In this document: piece after piece, positions 39,995 to 49,386 of the stretch
Layout: each line of letters starts with the position of its first letter
Numbering within the stretch: position 1 is the first letter of the stretch
From: Gammaproteobacteria bacterium
GTDB taxonomy: Bacteria > Pseudomonadota > Gammaproteobacteria > Natronospirales > REEB76
Assembly: GCA_036383255.1 (NCBI GenBank)
Contig: DASVOS010000013.1
Coordinates: 1-64,000, forward strand
DNA length: 64,000 nucleotides
Reading direction: 5' to 3'
The notes under the pieces: generated by a model
What the model was told of the DNA's origin: nothing
The model's database searches: none
Seen by the model: the letters and a program-made list of their open reading frames with translations, nothing else
Translations under genes and position numbers: made by a program

Positions 39995-42520
39995 GTGGCG
40001 GCAGAGCAACCAGTCCGTAAATTCATGTCCTTCGACCAGCATGTGCAGCTGGCTCGGGTCAATGCGCTTCGTAAATTCGGTCGCTGGACCGACGTGGCGG
40101 TGATCTGCGCCGCCCTGCTGGCAGCGGTGGCATTTTGGCCTGAGATCAACCATGCGGTGATGCTCTCTTGGCTTGCCTGCATGGTGCTGGTGAGCGGCAT
40201 CCGCATCTGGCTGAGCTGGCGCGCCGACGGCGACATCGATTCCATCACCACCGCGACGCACTGGCAGAAGCTATTCCTTGTACTCACCACGCTGCTCGGC
40301 ATCGCCTGGGGCGGCGCAGGCTGGATGATGTTCACCCCGGGCTCGATGCAGCACCAGGTCACGCTGCTGGTGCTGCTGGTGGCCATGGGCGCACTGCCGG
40401 CCATGATGTTCGCCGGCAATGTGATCTTCTACATCGCCTACCTCACCATGCTGTTCCTGCCTATCGACATACGGTTGGCGATGGAGCCGGGCCCGGTGGG
40501 CCTGCTGGTGGCGTGCGTGAGCGCGGTGGTCATGGTCACCCTGTGCCTGATCGCCCGCGCCCAGCAGGGCGAGATCGCTGAACGGTTGCGGCTTAAGCTC
40601 TCCTACGAGGGCATGACCGAGGAACTGGACAACGAAGTCAACCAGCGCACCCGGCTCGAGACCCGGCTCAAGCGCGAGGAAGAGAAGACCCGCCACAAGG
40701 ATTCCCAGCTCTACGAGCTCACCCGGGACCCCAGCATCTCCACCGGCGACCTGCGAGCAGCCTTCGAGGTGATCAGCTCACGCTCCACCCAGGCCACCCA
40801 GTGCGAGCGCATCAGCATCTGGCTGATGAACTCCATCGGCACCGCCATGCGCTGTGTGCACATCTACGAGCGCGGCGAGCACTCCACCCAGTCCCGCGCC
40901 AACATCGAGAAGGATGAGTGCCCGCAGCTGTTCGAGGACCTGCAGCAGAGCCGCGCAGTACCGGTGCCGGACATCGAGCGCGACACGGGTCTTGGCAAGG
41001 TCTGGCACCACTACTTCAAGCCAAACAACACCAGTGCAGTGCTGTTCGTGCCGTTCCGCCACGGATACAAGGTTCGCGGCGTGGTGTTCCACGAGTGGAC
41101 CGGGGGTGTGCGTCCCTGGACCGCCGAGGAGATGAACTACGCGAGCGCGCTCGCCGATTTCATGGCGCTGGCTCTCTCCGCCGCCGACCGCAAGCAGGCA
41201 GAGGAGGAGATGCGGCGGCTCGCGAACTATGACCATCTCACCGGGCTGCCGAACCGAACCCTGTTCCTGGACCGCATGGAACAGTCGCTGGCGCGGGCGC
41301 GCCGCTCGCGCAAGCCCATGGCGCTGTTGTTCATCGACGTGGACCGCTTCAAGAGCGTGAACGACTCGCTCGGTCACAACGTGGGCGACCAGATGCTCTA
41401 CCAGATCGGCCAGCGCCTGCTGGAGTGTGTGCGTACTTCAGATACGGTGGCCCGCCTCGGCGGGGATGAGTTCACGGTGATCATCGAGGACTGCAACGAA
41501 CCACAGTCGGTCACGCTGACCTGCGAGCGCATCCTATCGTCGCTGTCGGAGTCCATGCTGCTCGAGGGTACCGAGGTGAATCTCGGCGCCAGCATCGGCG
41601 TGAGCATGTATCCGGGTGACGGCACAACGGTGCAAGCACTATTACAGAACGCCGACAGCGCCATGTACAAGGCCAAGGAGCGCGGCCGCAACAACTACCA
41701 GTTCTTCACCCAGGACATGCACGCCAAGGCGATGCAGCGCCTTTCCAGCGAGAACGCACTGCGCCGCGCCCTCAAGCATAACGAGATGGTGCTGCACTAC
41801 CAGCCGCAGTTCGACATCCGGGAAGGCGGCGTGGTGGGCGTGGAAGCGCTGGTGCGCTGGCAGGATCCGGAGATCGGCCTGGTGCCGCCGGGCGAGTTCA
41901 TCCAGCTCGCGGAAGAGACCGGCTTGATCGTCCCGCTGGGCCAGTGGGTCCTGGAGGAGGCTTGCCGCCAAGTTGGTCTCTGGTACAAGTCCTCGAGGGC
42001 CAAGCGCCTGCACGTGGCGGTGAACCTCTCGGTGCGCCAGTTCACCATGCAGAACCTAAAACGGGTGGTGGAGGACGCGCTCATGGCCTCGGGCCTGCCG
42101 CCCTCGGCACTGCAGTTCGAGATCACCGAGAGCCTGATCATGCAGGACGTGAAGGCCAGCATCCGCATCCTGGAGGACCTGAAGTCCCTGGGCGTGCGCA
42201 TCGCGCTCGACGATTTCGGCACCGGCCATTCCTCGCTGATGTACATCAAGCACCTGCCGGTGGACATCATCAAGATCGACCGTGCTTTCGTGCAGGGCAT
42301 CGCCACCAACGAATACGACGCCGCCATCGCGCGGGTGATCCTGACCCTGGCGGACCGGCTCAAGTTCCGTGTCATCGCCGAGGGCGTGGAGACGGTGGAG
42401 CAGATGAAGCAGCTGGCAGCGGAGGGCTGCCACTTGATGCAGGGTTTCCTGTTCAGCCCGCCGCTGCCCGCCGACCAGTGCGACCGCCTGCTGCGCGGCG
42501 CGCCCGATCTAGAGATCTAA
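39995..42520 (+). CDS. Membrane GAF-GGDEF-EAL c-di-GMP protein 2
   Basis: 841 residues from GTG 39995 (GGGGTTGGAG upstream). Same architecture as the preceding gene product: about six membrane segments (residues ~35-190, such as VTLLVLLVAMGALPAMMFAG), coiled coil, GAF-like domain, intact GGDEF (~489) with RTSD I-site, intact EAL (~617). The two share long identical stretches, for example NADSAMYKAKERGRNNYQF, so they arose by tandem duplication. The divergent N-terminal halves suggest different signals. Bifunctional or context-dependent c-di-GMP enzyme at the inner membrane. Confidence 0.85.
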   Translation: MAAEQPVRKFMSFDQHVQLARVNALRKFGRWTDVAVICAALLAAVAFWPEINHAVMLSWLACMVLVSGIRIWLSWRADGDIDSITTATHWQKLFLVLTTLLGIAWGGAGWMMFTPGSMQHQVTLLVLLVAMGALPAMMFAGNVIFYIAYLTMLFLPIDIRLAMEPGPVGLLVACVSAVVMVTLCLIARAQQGEIAERLRLKLSYEGMTEELDNEVNQRTRLETRLKREEEKTRHKDSQLYELTRDPSISTGDLRAAFEVISSRSTQATQCERISIWLMNSIGTAMRCVHIYERGEHSTQSRANIEKDECPQLFEDLQQSRAVPVPDIERDTGLGKVWHHYFKPNNTSAVLFVPFRHGYKVRGVVFHEWTGGVRPWTAEEMNYASALADFMALALSAADRKQAEEEMRRLANYDHLTGLPNRTLFLDRMEQSLARARRSRKPMALLFIDVDRFKSVNDSLGHNVGDQMLYQIGQRLLECVRTSDTVARLGGDEFTVIIEDCNEPQSVTLTCERILSSLSESMLLEGTEVNLGASIGVSMYPGDGTTVQALLQNADSAMYKAKERGRNNYQFFTQDMHAKAMQRLSSENALRRALKHNEMVLHYQPQFDIREGGVVGVEALVRWQDPEIGLVPPGEFIQLAEETGLIVPLGQWVLEEACRQVGLWYKSSRAKRLHVAVNLSVRQFTMQNLKRVVEDALMASGLPPSALQFEITESLIMQDVKASIRILEDLKSLGVRIALDDFGTGHSSLMYIKHLPVDIIKIDRAFVQGIATNEYDAAIARVILTLADRLKFRVIAEGVETVEQMKQLAAEGCHLMQGFLFSPPLPADQCDRLLRGAPDLEI

Positions 42521-42525
42521 GCGAT

Positions 42526-42557
42526 AAAAAAGCCCGCCCCCTTTGCAGGAGCGGGCT
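42526..42557 (-). terminator. Intrinsic terminator of fadE
   Basis: On the minus strand AGCCCGC (42557-42551) pairs with GCGGGCT (42537-42531), then TTTTT. It also lies just past the GGDEF-EAL stop and may act for both strands. Confidence 0.8.
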
Positions 42558-42572
42558 ACCCACCATTCCAGG

Positions 42573-44987
42573 TCATTCGCCCCGCATCGTCCCGAACTCG
42601 TCCACGTCGATGGCATCGCGGGCCACCGCGTGAGCGTCCCGCAACAGCCGGGCTTCGTCCGTGCTCAGCACGTTTTTGGCTGCGGCTTCGTCCACCAATT
42701 TGAGGTAGTTGGCCGGTGCCAGGCGCTTCTTGAGGCCCGCCTGCAGCTTCTCTTCCACCGGTTCCGCGGCCAGGGTCTGCTTGAGCGCATGCTCCATCCT
42801 GCCCACCGGATCCTTGGGATCGGTGGAGGTGAAGGCGTAGCGCGTCAGCCTGTCGCGGGCGTCCGAGGGTTGCAGCAGCAGGCTCGCTGCCTTGTGGCCC
42901 AGCCTGTCGCTGGCCGGGGCATAAGGCCTTCCCAGCGGCAACACGATCAACCGCATCAACCAGGCGGCCGGCCGTGAGGGGAAGTTGCGCAGGATGCCCT
43001 CGAGCGCCTGTTGCATGGCGTAGAGGGAATCCTGGCAGGCCCATTCCACCAGCGGCAGGTCCGTCTCAGGCCGGCCCTGGTCCTCGTACTGCTTCAGCAC
43101 CGCCGAGGTGAGGTACAGGTGGCTCAGCATGTCGCCGTAGCGGGCCGAGAGCTTCTCCTTGCGCTTCATCTCGCCGCCCAGCATCAGCAGGCCCACATCC
43201 GCCGTGAAGGTGAACGCGGCACTCATGCGCGAGAGCTGGCGGAAGTAGCGGCGGGTGCGGCCGGTACCCGGGGCGGCGGCGAACAGCGCACCGGTGAGGC
43301 CCAGGAACAGGGACCGCGCGGCATTGCTGATGGTGAAGCCGATATGCGCGAATAGAGCCTTGTCGAAGTCCACCGCAGCCTTGGCCTGGTCGGCGCTTGA
43401 GGCCGCTTCCATCTCCTTGAGCAGATAAGGATGGGCGCGGATCGCGCCCTGGCCGAAGATGATCATGCTGCGCGTGAGGATGTTCGCGCCCTCGACGGTG
43501 ATGCTCACCGGCACCGCCTGGTAGCCGCGGGCTAGGTAGTTGCGCGGACCCATCATCACGCCGCGCCCACCATGCACGTCCATGGCGTCCGCCAGTACCT
43601 GGCGCATGCCCTCGGTACAGTGGTACTTGAGGATGGCCGACAGTACCGAGGGCTTCTCGCCCCGGTCCAAGGCGCCGGCAGTGAGCTTGCGCGCCGCCTC
43701 CATGCGGTAGGTGATGCCGGCGATGCGCGCCAGCGCCTCTTCCACGCCCTCGAACTTGCCGATGGGCACGCGGAACTGCTTGCGCACCCGCGCATAGGCA
43801 CCCGCCACACGGCTGGCGTGCTTGCCCGCGCCGGTGCCGAGGGCCGGCAGCGAGATCGCGCGGCCCACCGACAGGCAGTTCATCAGCATCATCCAACCCT
43901 TGCCGATGTACTGGGTGCCGCCGATCAGGCAGTCGAAGGGGATGAACACGTCCTTGCCGCGGGTCGGGCCGTTCATGAAGGCTGCGTTCAGCGGATTGTG
44001 GCGTGTGCCGATCTCGATGCCGGGCAGGTTGGTGGGGATCAGCGCAAGGGTGATGCCGAGATCCACCTTGTCGCCCAGGAGGTGGTCCGGATCGTAGGCC
44101 TTGAAGGCCACGCCCAGCAGTGTCGAGATGGGCGCGAGGGTGATGTAGCGCTTGTCCCAACTCACGCGGAAGCCCAGCGTCTCCTTGCCCTGGTATGTGC
44201 CCTTGCAGACGACACCGGTGTCCGGTAGCGCACCGGCATCGGAGCCCACGTAGGGGCCGGTGAGGGCAAAGCAGGGTATCTCCTCTGCACGCGCGAGGCG
44301 CGGCAGGTAGTGCTGCTTCTGCTCCTCGGTGCCGTAGTGCAGGAGCAGCTCGCCGGGACCGAGCGAGTTCGGCACCATCACGGTGACGGCGGCGCTGGTG
44401 CTGCGGGTGCCGATCTTCATCACCACCGTGGAGTGCGCCAGGGCCGAGAAGCCCAGGCCACCATACTGCTTGGGGATGATCATGCCGAAGAAGCGGTGCT
44501 TGCGGATCTGCTCCCAGGCCTGGGGCGGCAGGTCCTGCAGGTCGTGGGTGATATGCCAGTCGTCCAGCGACTTGCAGAACTCCTCCACGGGACCATCCAG
44601 GAAAGCCTGCTCCTCGTCACTGAGCGTTGCGGGCGGGGTGGCTAGCAGCTTGTTCCAGTCCGGCCGGCCGGTGAAGAGGTCCGCATCCCACCAGGTGTTG
44701 CCGGCATCGATGGCGATGCGCTCGGTCTCGGAGATGGGTGGCAGCACCTTGCGGAACCAGCCCAAGAGGTGGTCGCTGATGAGCAGCCGCCGCAGCGGCT
44801 GCACGTTGAGCACCACGGCCGCGATGAGGAACACGATCCAGGCGGCTGTGGGGGCCTGGTGGCAGAGCCAGCCGTCCGCCACCAGCGCCAGCGCGATGGC
44901 TGCGGTCCAGGCCCACAGCGGGGCGGCGAAATAGGCCAGCGCCCACAGCGTGGCGATGACTATGAGCGCGAAGAGGAGTCCCGACAT
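42573..44987 (-). CDS. fadE: Acyl-CoA dehydrogenase FadE
   Basis: 804 residues (E. coli FadE is 814). An N-terminal membrane segment pair (LLFALIVIATLWALAYFAAP, WIVFLIAAVVLNV) is followed by the acyl-CoA dehydrogenase core: FGMIIPKQYGGLGFSALAHS, CFALTGPYVGSDAGALPDTG, RKQFRVPIGKFEGVEEALAR and DVHGGRGVMMGPRNYLARGY, and the long FadE-specific C-terminal region. Catalyses the first, FAD-dependent step of fatty acid beta-oxidation at the inner membrane. Adjacent nadC is unrelated in function; both read in the same direction 50 nt apart. Confidence 0.9.
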   Translation of the reverse strand: MSGLLFALIVIATLWALAYFAAPLWAWTAAIALALVADGWLCHQAPTAAWIVFLIAAVVLNVQPLRRLLISDHLLGWFRKVLPPISETERIAIDAGNTWWDADLFTGRPDWNKLLATPPATLSDEEQAFLDGPVEEFCKSLDDWHITHDLQDLPPQAWEQIRKHRFFGMIIPKQYGGLGFSALAHSTVVMKIGTRSTSAAVTVMVPNSLGPGELLLHYGTEEQKQHYLPRLARAEEIPCFALTGPYVGSDAGALPDTGVVCKGTYQGKETLGFRVSWDKRYITLAPISTLLGVAFKAYDPDHLLGDKVDLGITLALIPTNLPGIEIGTRHNPLNAAFMNGPTRGKDVFIPFDCLIGGTQYIGKGWMMLMNCLSVGRAISLPALGTGAGKHASRVAGAYARVRKQFRVPIGKFEGVEEALARIAGITYRMEAARKLTAGALDRGEKPSVLSAILKYHCTEGMRQVLADAMDVHGGRGVMMGPRNYLARGYQAVPVSITVEGANILTRSMIIFGQGAIRAHPYLLKEMEAASSADQAKAAVDFDKALFAHIGFTISNAARSLFLGLTGALFAAAPGTGRTRRYFRQLSRMSAAFTFTADVGLLMLGGEMKRKEKLSARYGDMLSHLYLTSAVLKQYEDQGRPETDLPLVEWACQDSLYAMQQALEGILRNFPSRPAAWLMRLIVLPLGRPYAPASDRLGHKAASLLLQPSDARDRLTRYAFTSTDPKDPVGRMEHALKQTLAAEPVEEKLQAGLKKRLAPANYLKLVDEAAAKNVLSTDEARLLRDAHAVARDAIDVDEFGTMRGE

Positions 44988-45037
44988 GCTTGTCCCTCAG
45001 TGGCGGCGCGGACGCGTTGCGGCCGGCTGGTACGTGA

Positions 45038-45883
45038 TCAACCCTTTCCGAATTCGAAGCGCAGCGACAGGTCCACACCCTGCACGTGTTTGGTGAGCGC
45101 GCCCACCGATATGTAGTCCACCCCGGTCTCGGCCACCCGGCGGATCCCCTCCTGGCCTATGCCGCCGGAAGCCTCCAGCTTCGCGCGGCCAGCAGTAAGC
45201 TTCACCGCCTCGCGCATGCCCTCGGCATCGAAATTATCCAGCAGCAGGATGTCTGCGCCAGCCGCCAGCGCCTCCCGCACCTGCTCCAGCGTCTCTACCT
45301 CCACTTCCACCGGCACCTGAGCGCCGCCCGCGCGTGCCGCCGCGACCGCGGGGCCGATACCCCCAGAGGCCATGATGTGGTTCTCCTTGATAAGGATACC
45401 GTCATACAGGCCCATGCGGTGGTTGTTGGCGCCGCCGCAGCGCACCGCATATTTCTGGGCGGTGCGCAGCCCCGGCAGGGTCTTGCGCGTGTCCAGGATG
45501 GTGGCGCGGGTACCCTTCACGGCCTCCGCGTAATGCCGCGCCGCGGTAGCGGTGCCGGAGAGGGTCTGCAGGAAGTTGAGCGCGGTGCGTTCGCCAGTGA
45601 GGAGGCCCCGGGCCGGGCCCTGCAGCCGGCACAGCACCTGGTCGGGCCGCAGCGTGTCACCTTCCCGCGCCTGCCACTGCACCTGGATCGTGTCATCCAC
45701 CTGGCGGAACACCTCGTCGAACCAGGCGGTACCGCACAGCACCGCCACGTCCCGCGAGATGACCTGGCCCCGCGCCTGGGCGCTCGCAGGCACCAGCGCT
45801 GCGGTGAGGTCGCCCTCGCCGATGTCCTCGGCGAGCGCGCGGCTCACCGTGGCGGGGATGTCGTGGGGAAGGGAGACGGACAT
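45038..45883 (-). CDS. nadC: Nicotinate-nucleotide pyrophosphorylase
   Basis: 281 residues. Signature segments of quinolinate phosphoribosyltransferase: [65 protein letters not shown] and [19 protein letters not shown]. Converts quinolinate and PRPP to nicotinate mononucleotide in de novo NAD synthesis. ATG 45883 is chosen from family alignment; the longer frame upstream is not conserved-looking. A TATAAT box on the minus strand (45919-45914) gives a plausible short leader. Confidence 0.9.
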   Translation of the reverse strand: MSVSLPHDIPATVSRALAEDIGEGDLTAALVPASAQARGQVISRDVAVLCGTAWFDEVFRQVDDTIQVQWQAREGDTLRPDQVLCRLQGPARGLLTGERTALNFLQTLSGTATAARHYAEAVKGTRATILDTRKTLPGLRTAQKYAVRCGGANNHRMGLYDGILIKENHIMASGGIGPAVAAARAGGAQVPVEVEVETLEQVREALAAGADILLLDNFDAEGMREAVKLTAGRAKLEASGGIGQEGIRRVAETGVDYISVGALTKHVQGVDLSLRFEFGKG

Positions 45884-45913
45884 GGGTCGCCGGACGGTTG
45901 GAAGACGATGCCT

Positions 45914-45919
45914 ATTATA
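45914..45919 (-). promoter_or_regulatory. Candidate -10 box of nadC
   Basis: TATAAT on the minus strand, 31 nt before the nadC start codon. The -35 position (TTTTGG at 17-nt spacing) is weak. Confidence 0.35.
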
Positions 45920-45941
45920 AGGCGGCTGGACCGCCCAAAAG

Positions 45942-45969
45942 AAAAGCCCGGCCTCATGGCCGGGCTTTT
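45942..45969. terminator. Bidirectional intrinsic terminator
   Basis: AAAAGCCCGGCC (45942-45953) pairs with GGCCGGGCTTTT (45958-45969) around TCAT. On the minus strand it ends the transcript of the PuuD-like gene 18 nt past its stop. Confidence 0.8.
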
Positions 45970-45986
45970 CGATGTGCACTGTCCGC

Positions 45987-46601
45987 TCAGCCGTGCAGGA
46001 AGGGCACGCCGTGGAACGCGGAAGCCATGCACAGCAGCATGGGGATGGAGAGCATGGTGTTGGTGCGGGAGGCCATGGCCGCGACCTTGCGGGCCTTGGC
46101 CTTCTCCTCGTCGCTGGCGGCGACAATGCCGAGGACCTTCTTCTGGTTCGGCCAGATCAGCACCCACACGTTGAACAGCATGATGGTGCCGAGCCAGGCG
46201 CCGATGCCGATGGTGAGTTGGTAGGTGTTCACCGCCTCGCCCATCATGCCGAAGGCGAAGGCGCCCAGGTTGCCGGTCCAGGCCAGGTAGATGAAGCCCA
46301 GCACCCAGGTGACCGCCGCCGACATGCGGAACCACAGCAGGGCGCGCGGCACCACGTACTTGGATATGCCGGCCCCACCCGGGCCGCCCTTGTCCGCGGC
46401 CGCATCGGCCATGGCCGGGGTCTGCACGAAGTTGAAGTAGTAGAGCAGGCCGATCCAGGTGATGCCGGCCAGGATATGGAACCAGCGGACCAGGACCAGC
46501 CAGTTCAGGCTGCCCACGCCCATGCTGGCTATCAGCGCCACCACGATGGCGAGCACGAAGCCCAGGGTGAGAGTGCCTTTGATGCTGTTCAGGGGGTTCA
46601 T
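45987..46601 (-). CDS. PuuD-like membrane protein
   Basis: 204 residues, five hydrophobic segments. [20 protein letters not shown] (residues ~40-59) with conserved His and Trp, and the end [20 protein letters not shown] match the membrane domain that genomes annotate as urate hydroxylase PuuD. The cytochrome c domain of the full enzyme is absent and no urate pathway genes are nearby, so activity on urate is doubtful. ATG 46601 follows GAGGAGTATGCG-type sequence (AGAGGAG). Confidence 0.6.
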   Translation of the reverse strand: MNPLNSIKGTLTLGFVLAIVVALIASMGVGSLNWLVLVRWFHILAGITWIGLLYYFNFVQTPAMADAAADKGGPGGAGISKYVVPRALLWFRMSAAVTWVLGFIYLAWTGNLGAFAFGMMGEAVNTYQLTIGIGAWLGTIMLFNVWVLIWPNQKKVLGIVAASDEEKAKARKVAAMASRTNTMLSIPMLLCMASAFHGVPFLHG

Positions 46602-46722
46602 CGCATACTCCTCTGTTTGAATTCTCGCGGGGCCCTTAGGGGACGCGGCGGGACACGTTACGTCCAATCGCATTATGCCCTCTAGTATAATCCTTCCCAC
46701 AAGCCACGCCATCGCATCCCCA

Positions 46723-46920
46723 ATGTACAGCCCGGCACTCTCCACGGTCCCTTCCCCCTGCATCGGGGTCTGCACGCTGGACGATGCCGATTATTGTCAT
46801 GGGTGCAAGCGTCACATAAACGAGATCGCGGGGTGGATGCGGTTATCCGAGCAAGAGCGGCGTCGTATACTCGATGAACTCCCGCTGCGGCATGCCAAGG
46901 TGGCGTCCGCGCGGCAATGA
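46723..46920 (+). CDS. DUF1289 protein
   Basis: 65 residues. The DUF1289 cysteine motif is complete: SPCIGVCTLDDADYCHGCKR (two Cys pairs, likely metal-binding), then INEIAGWMRLSEQERRRIL. Family members are small Fe-S or zinc proteins of unknown role. A TATAAT box (46686-46691) lies 31 nt upstream of ATG 46723. Divergent from the PuuD-like gene. Confidence 0.75.
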   Translation: MYSPALSTVPSPCIGVCTLDDADYCHGCKRHINEIAGWMRLSEQERRRILDELPLRHAKVASARQ

Positions 46921-46938
46921 AATCGAGGAGATAGAAGA

Positions 46939-47271
46939 ATGAACATGAAGAGAAGCGCTTTGATCGTCGCCCTGCTGTCGACAGTATCGGTAACGGCCGT
47001 CGTCACTGGCTGTGCCAGCGACAAGCCCATGCCCGCCCAGAGGGCTGGGACTTTCGTGGATGACTCCTACCTCACCACGGCCGTGAAGACCAAGCTCCTG
47101 GGTGACACGGGCCTGAAGTCCTTCGACATCCATGTCGAGACCACCCATCAGGTGGTCGCGCTGAGCGGCACCCTGCCGACCCAGGCGCTGAAGGACCAGG
47201 CCGAGACCGTGGCCAAGAGCGTGGACGGTGTGAAGGACGTGGTCAACAACATCGAAGTGAAATCCGACTGA
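46939..47271 (+). CDS. BON-domain lipoprotein
   Basis: 110 residues. Lipobox VVTGCASD (Cys ~25), then one BON domain (residues ~42-107: DDSYLTTAVKTKLLGD, VVALSGTLPTQALKDQAE, VDGVKDVVNNIEV). BON domains bind phospholipid or maintain envelope integrity (OsmY/DolP family). GAGGAGATAG precedes ATG. It lies between DUF1289 and grxD on the same strand. Confidence 0.8.
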   Translation: MNMKRSALIVALLSTVSVTAVVTGCASDKPMPAQRAGTFVDDSYLTTAVKTKLLGDTGLKSFDIHVETTHQVVALSGTLPTQALKDQAETVAKSVDGVKDVVNNIEVKSD

Positions 47272-47300
47272 CGCAACAGGGCGATTCCCGGAGGGAGACG

Positions 47301-47627
47301 ATGGACGAGGTGGTGGAACGCATCAAGCGCGAGATCGAGAGCCGGCCGGTGGTGCTCTTCATGAAAGGCACCCCGGACTTCCCACAGTGCGGCTTCTCGG
47401 CGCGCACTTCCCAGGTGCTGAAGGCGCTGGGCGTGGAGTTCGGGCACGTCAACGTGCTGGCCGAGCCGGAGGTGCGCGCCAACTTGCCGCGCTACTCCAA
47501 CTGGCCTACCTTCCCGCAGCTGTTCGTGAAGGGCGAACTCATCGGTGGTTGCGACATCACCGTCGAGATGTTCGAATCCGGCGAGCTGAAAAAGCTGCTG
47601 GAGGAAAAAGGCATAAAGCACGCCTGA
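47301..47627 (+). CDS. grxD: Monothiol glutaredoxin Grx4
   Basis: 108 residues. Contains PVVLFMKGTPDFPQCGFSAR with the CGFS active site of monothiol glutaredoxins, YSNWPTFPQLFVKGELIGG and the GGCDI end motif. Binds a bridging [2Fe-2S] cluster with glutathione and delivers clusters, often with BolA. GGAGGGAGACG precedes ATG. A terminator follows at 47652. Confidence 0.95.
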   Translation: MDEVVERIKREIESRPVVLFMKGTPDFPQCGFSARTSQVLKALGVEFGHVNVLAEPEVRANLPRYSNWPTFPQLFVKGELIGGCDITVEMFESGELKKLLEEKGIKHA

Positions 47628-47651
47628 AGCCGCCAAGACGGCAACAAGGAA

Positions 47652-47679
47652 ACGGGGCCTCGCGGCTCCGTTTTCTTTT
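47652..47679 (+). terminator. Intrinsic terminator of grxD
   Basis: ACGGGGCC (47652-47659) pairs with GGCTCCGT (47664-47671), one G-T wobble, loop TCGC, then TTTTCTTTT. Confidence 0.8.
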
Positions 47680-48314
47680 CAGCGTCTAAGCGAGGCCAGA
47701 TAGATGTCCTGGAAGCGGTTGACGATCTCGCAAAAGAGGTCGGCGGTCTTCTCCGCATCGTAGGAGGCGGAATGGGCCGCGGCGCTGTCCCAGGCCAGTC
47801 CCATGGCCTCCGCCGCCCGCGCCAGCACCGTCTGTCCCACCGCCACGCCGCCGAGGGTGGCGGTGTCGAAGCTCGAGAAGGGGTGGAAAGGGTTGCGCTT
47901 GACGCCGCTGCGTGTCACGGCGGCGTTGAGGAAGTTCAGGTCGAAGAACGAGTTGTGTCCCACCAGCACCGCCCGGGTGCAGCCGTACTTGTCCAGGTCG
48001 TTGCGCACCTCACGGAACAGGCGCCGCAGGGCTTCGCGTTCCGGCAGTGCCGGGCGCAGAGGGTGGTAAGGGTCGATGCCGGTGATGGCGAGCGCCGCCG
48101 GCTCCATGTTCGCGCCCTCGAAGGGCTGCACGTGGAAGCTGTGGGTGGAACCCCGCCGGATCAGGCCGGAGTCGTCCATCTCCAGCAGCACACCCGCGAT
48201 CTCCAGCAGCGCATCGGTCTGGGCATTGAAGCCGCCGGTCTCCACGTCCACCACCACCGGCAGGAAGCCGCGGAAGCGCTGGGAGAATGGGTGCGGGTGG
48301 GTGGAGTGGTCCAT
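47679..48314 (-). CDS. rnt: Ribonuclease T
   Basis: 211 residues. DEDD exonuclease with DVETGGFN (~residue 23), GHNSFFDLNFLNAA (~122) and HSASYDAEKTADLF (~181), the family's catalytic acids and His. Removes 3' residues from tRNA and trims 5S and 23S rRNA precursors. Length matches E. coli RNase T (215). Convergent with grxD. Confidence 0.92.
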   Translation of the reverse strand: MDHSTHPHPFSQRFRGFLPVVVDVETGGFNAQTDALLEIAGVLLEMDDSGLIRRGSTHSFHVQPFEGANMEPAALAITGIDPYHPLRPALPEREALRRLFREVRNDLDKYGCTRAVLVGHNSFFDLNFLNAAVTRSGVKRNPFHPFSSFDTATLGGVAVGQTVLARAAEAMGLAWDSAAAHSASYDAEKTADLFCEIVNRFQDIYLASLRR

Positions 48315-48354
48315 GGGGGAGCAGGATAAAGGAAGCGTATCGGGGAAGATACGC

Positions 48355-49386
48355 TCAGCCCAGGGTCCAGTTCACTTCCTCGCCCGCGCGGAACGGCACC
48401 AGCCAGTGCTCGCCGAAGGAATAGCTCTCGGGCGGCGTCCAGGGCTTCTTCACGAGGGTGATGCGGTCGCGGTTGCGGGGCAGGCCGTAGAAGTCCGCGC
48501 CGTGGAAGCTGGCGAAGCCCTCCAGCCGGTCCAGCCTGCCGGCCGCCTCGAACACCTCGGCATAGAGCTCGATGGCGGCGTGGGCCGTGTAGATGCCGGC
48601 ACAGCCGCAGGCATTCTCCTTGAGGTGCTGGGCGTGAGGTGCGCTGTCGGTACCCAGGAAGAACTTGGGATCGCCGCTCACCGCGGCCTGCACCAGCGCT
48701 TCCCGGTCCCGCTCGCGCTTCAGGATCGGCAGGCAATACAGGTGCGGGCGGATGCCACCCTTGAAGATGGCGTTTCGGTTGTGCAGCAGGTGCTGCGGCG
48801 TGAGGGTGGCTCCCACGTTCGCCGGCGCCGCGCGCACGAAATCCACGGCGGTCTTGGTGGTGATGTGCTCCAGCACCACCTTGAGGTTCGGCAGGCGCCG
48901 CACCAGGGACGCGAGCACCTTATCGATGAATACCGTCTCCCGGTCGAACACGTCCACTGCCGGGTCCGTCACCTCGCCGTGGATCAGGAGCGGCAGGCCC
49001 ACGTCCGCCATGGTCTCCAGCACCTTCTGGCAGCGCAGGATGTCGCGCACTCCGGAATCCGCGTTGGTGGTGGCGCCGGCCGGGTAATATTTCACCGCGT
49101 GCACATGGCCGTTGGCCTTCGCCCTGTGGATCTCCTCCGGCGACGTGCTCTCCGTGAGATAGAGCGTCATGAGCGGCGTGAAGTCGGAGCCTTTGGGCAT
49201 CACCGCCATGATGCGCTCGCGGTACTGCAGCGCCAGCTCCAGGGTGGTCACGGGCGGCTTGAGGTTGGGCATCACGATGGCGCGGCCGAAGCGCGCGGCC
49301 GTGTGGGGCAGCACGTCCTTGAGCACCGCGCCATCCCTGAGGTGCAGGTGCCAGTCGTCAGGGCGGATGAGGGTGAGCTGGTTCAT
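48355..49386 (-). CDS. pyrC: Dihydroorotase
   Basis: 343 residues. PyrC type: [12 protein letters not shown] (metal-binding HxH), [26 protein letters not shown] with the carboxylated Lys, [17 protein letters not shown] and [15 protein letters not shown]. Forms dihydroorotate in pyrimidine synthesis. ATG 49386 lies in a 4-nt overlap with the upstream aminopeptidase gene, so both are translated from one mRNA. Confidence 0.93.
   Translation of the reverse strand: MNQLTLIRPDDWHLHLRDGAVLKDVLPHTAARFGRAIVMPNLKPPVTTLELALQYRERIMAVMPKGSDFTPLMTLYLTESTSPEEIHRAKANGHVHAVKYYPAGATTNADSGVRDILRCQKVLETMADVGLPLLIHGEVTDPAVDVFDRETVFIDKVLASLVRRLPNLKVVLEHITTKTAVDFVRAAPANVGATLTPQHLLHNRNAIFKGGIRPHLYCLPILKRERDREALVQAAVSGDPKFFLGTDSAPHAQHLKENACGCAGIYTAHAAIELYAEVFEAAGRLDRLEGFASFHGADFYGLPRNRDRITLVKKPWTPPESYSFGEHWLVPFRAGEEVNWTLG

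Noticed and set aside
45987-46601. True urate hydroxylase assignment
   Set aside because: Only the membrane part is present, no cytochrome c domain and no urate pathway genes nearby; kept as PuuD-like only.
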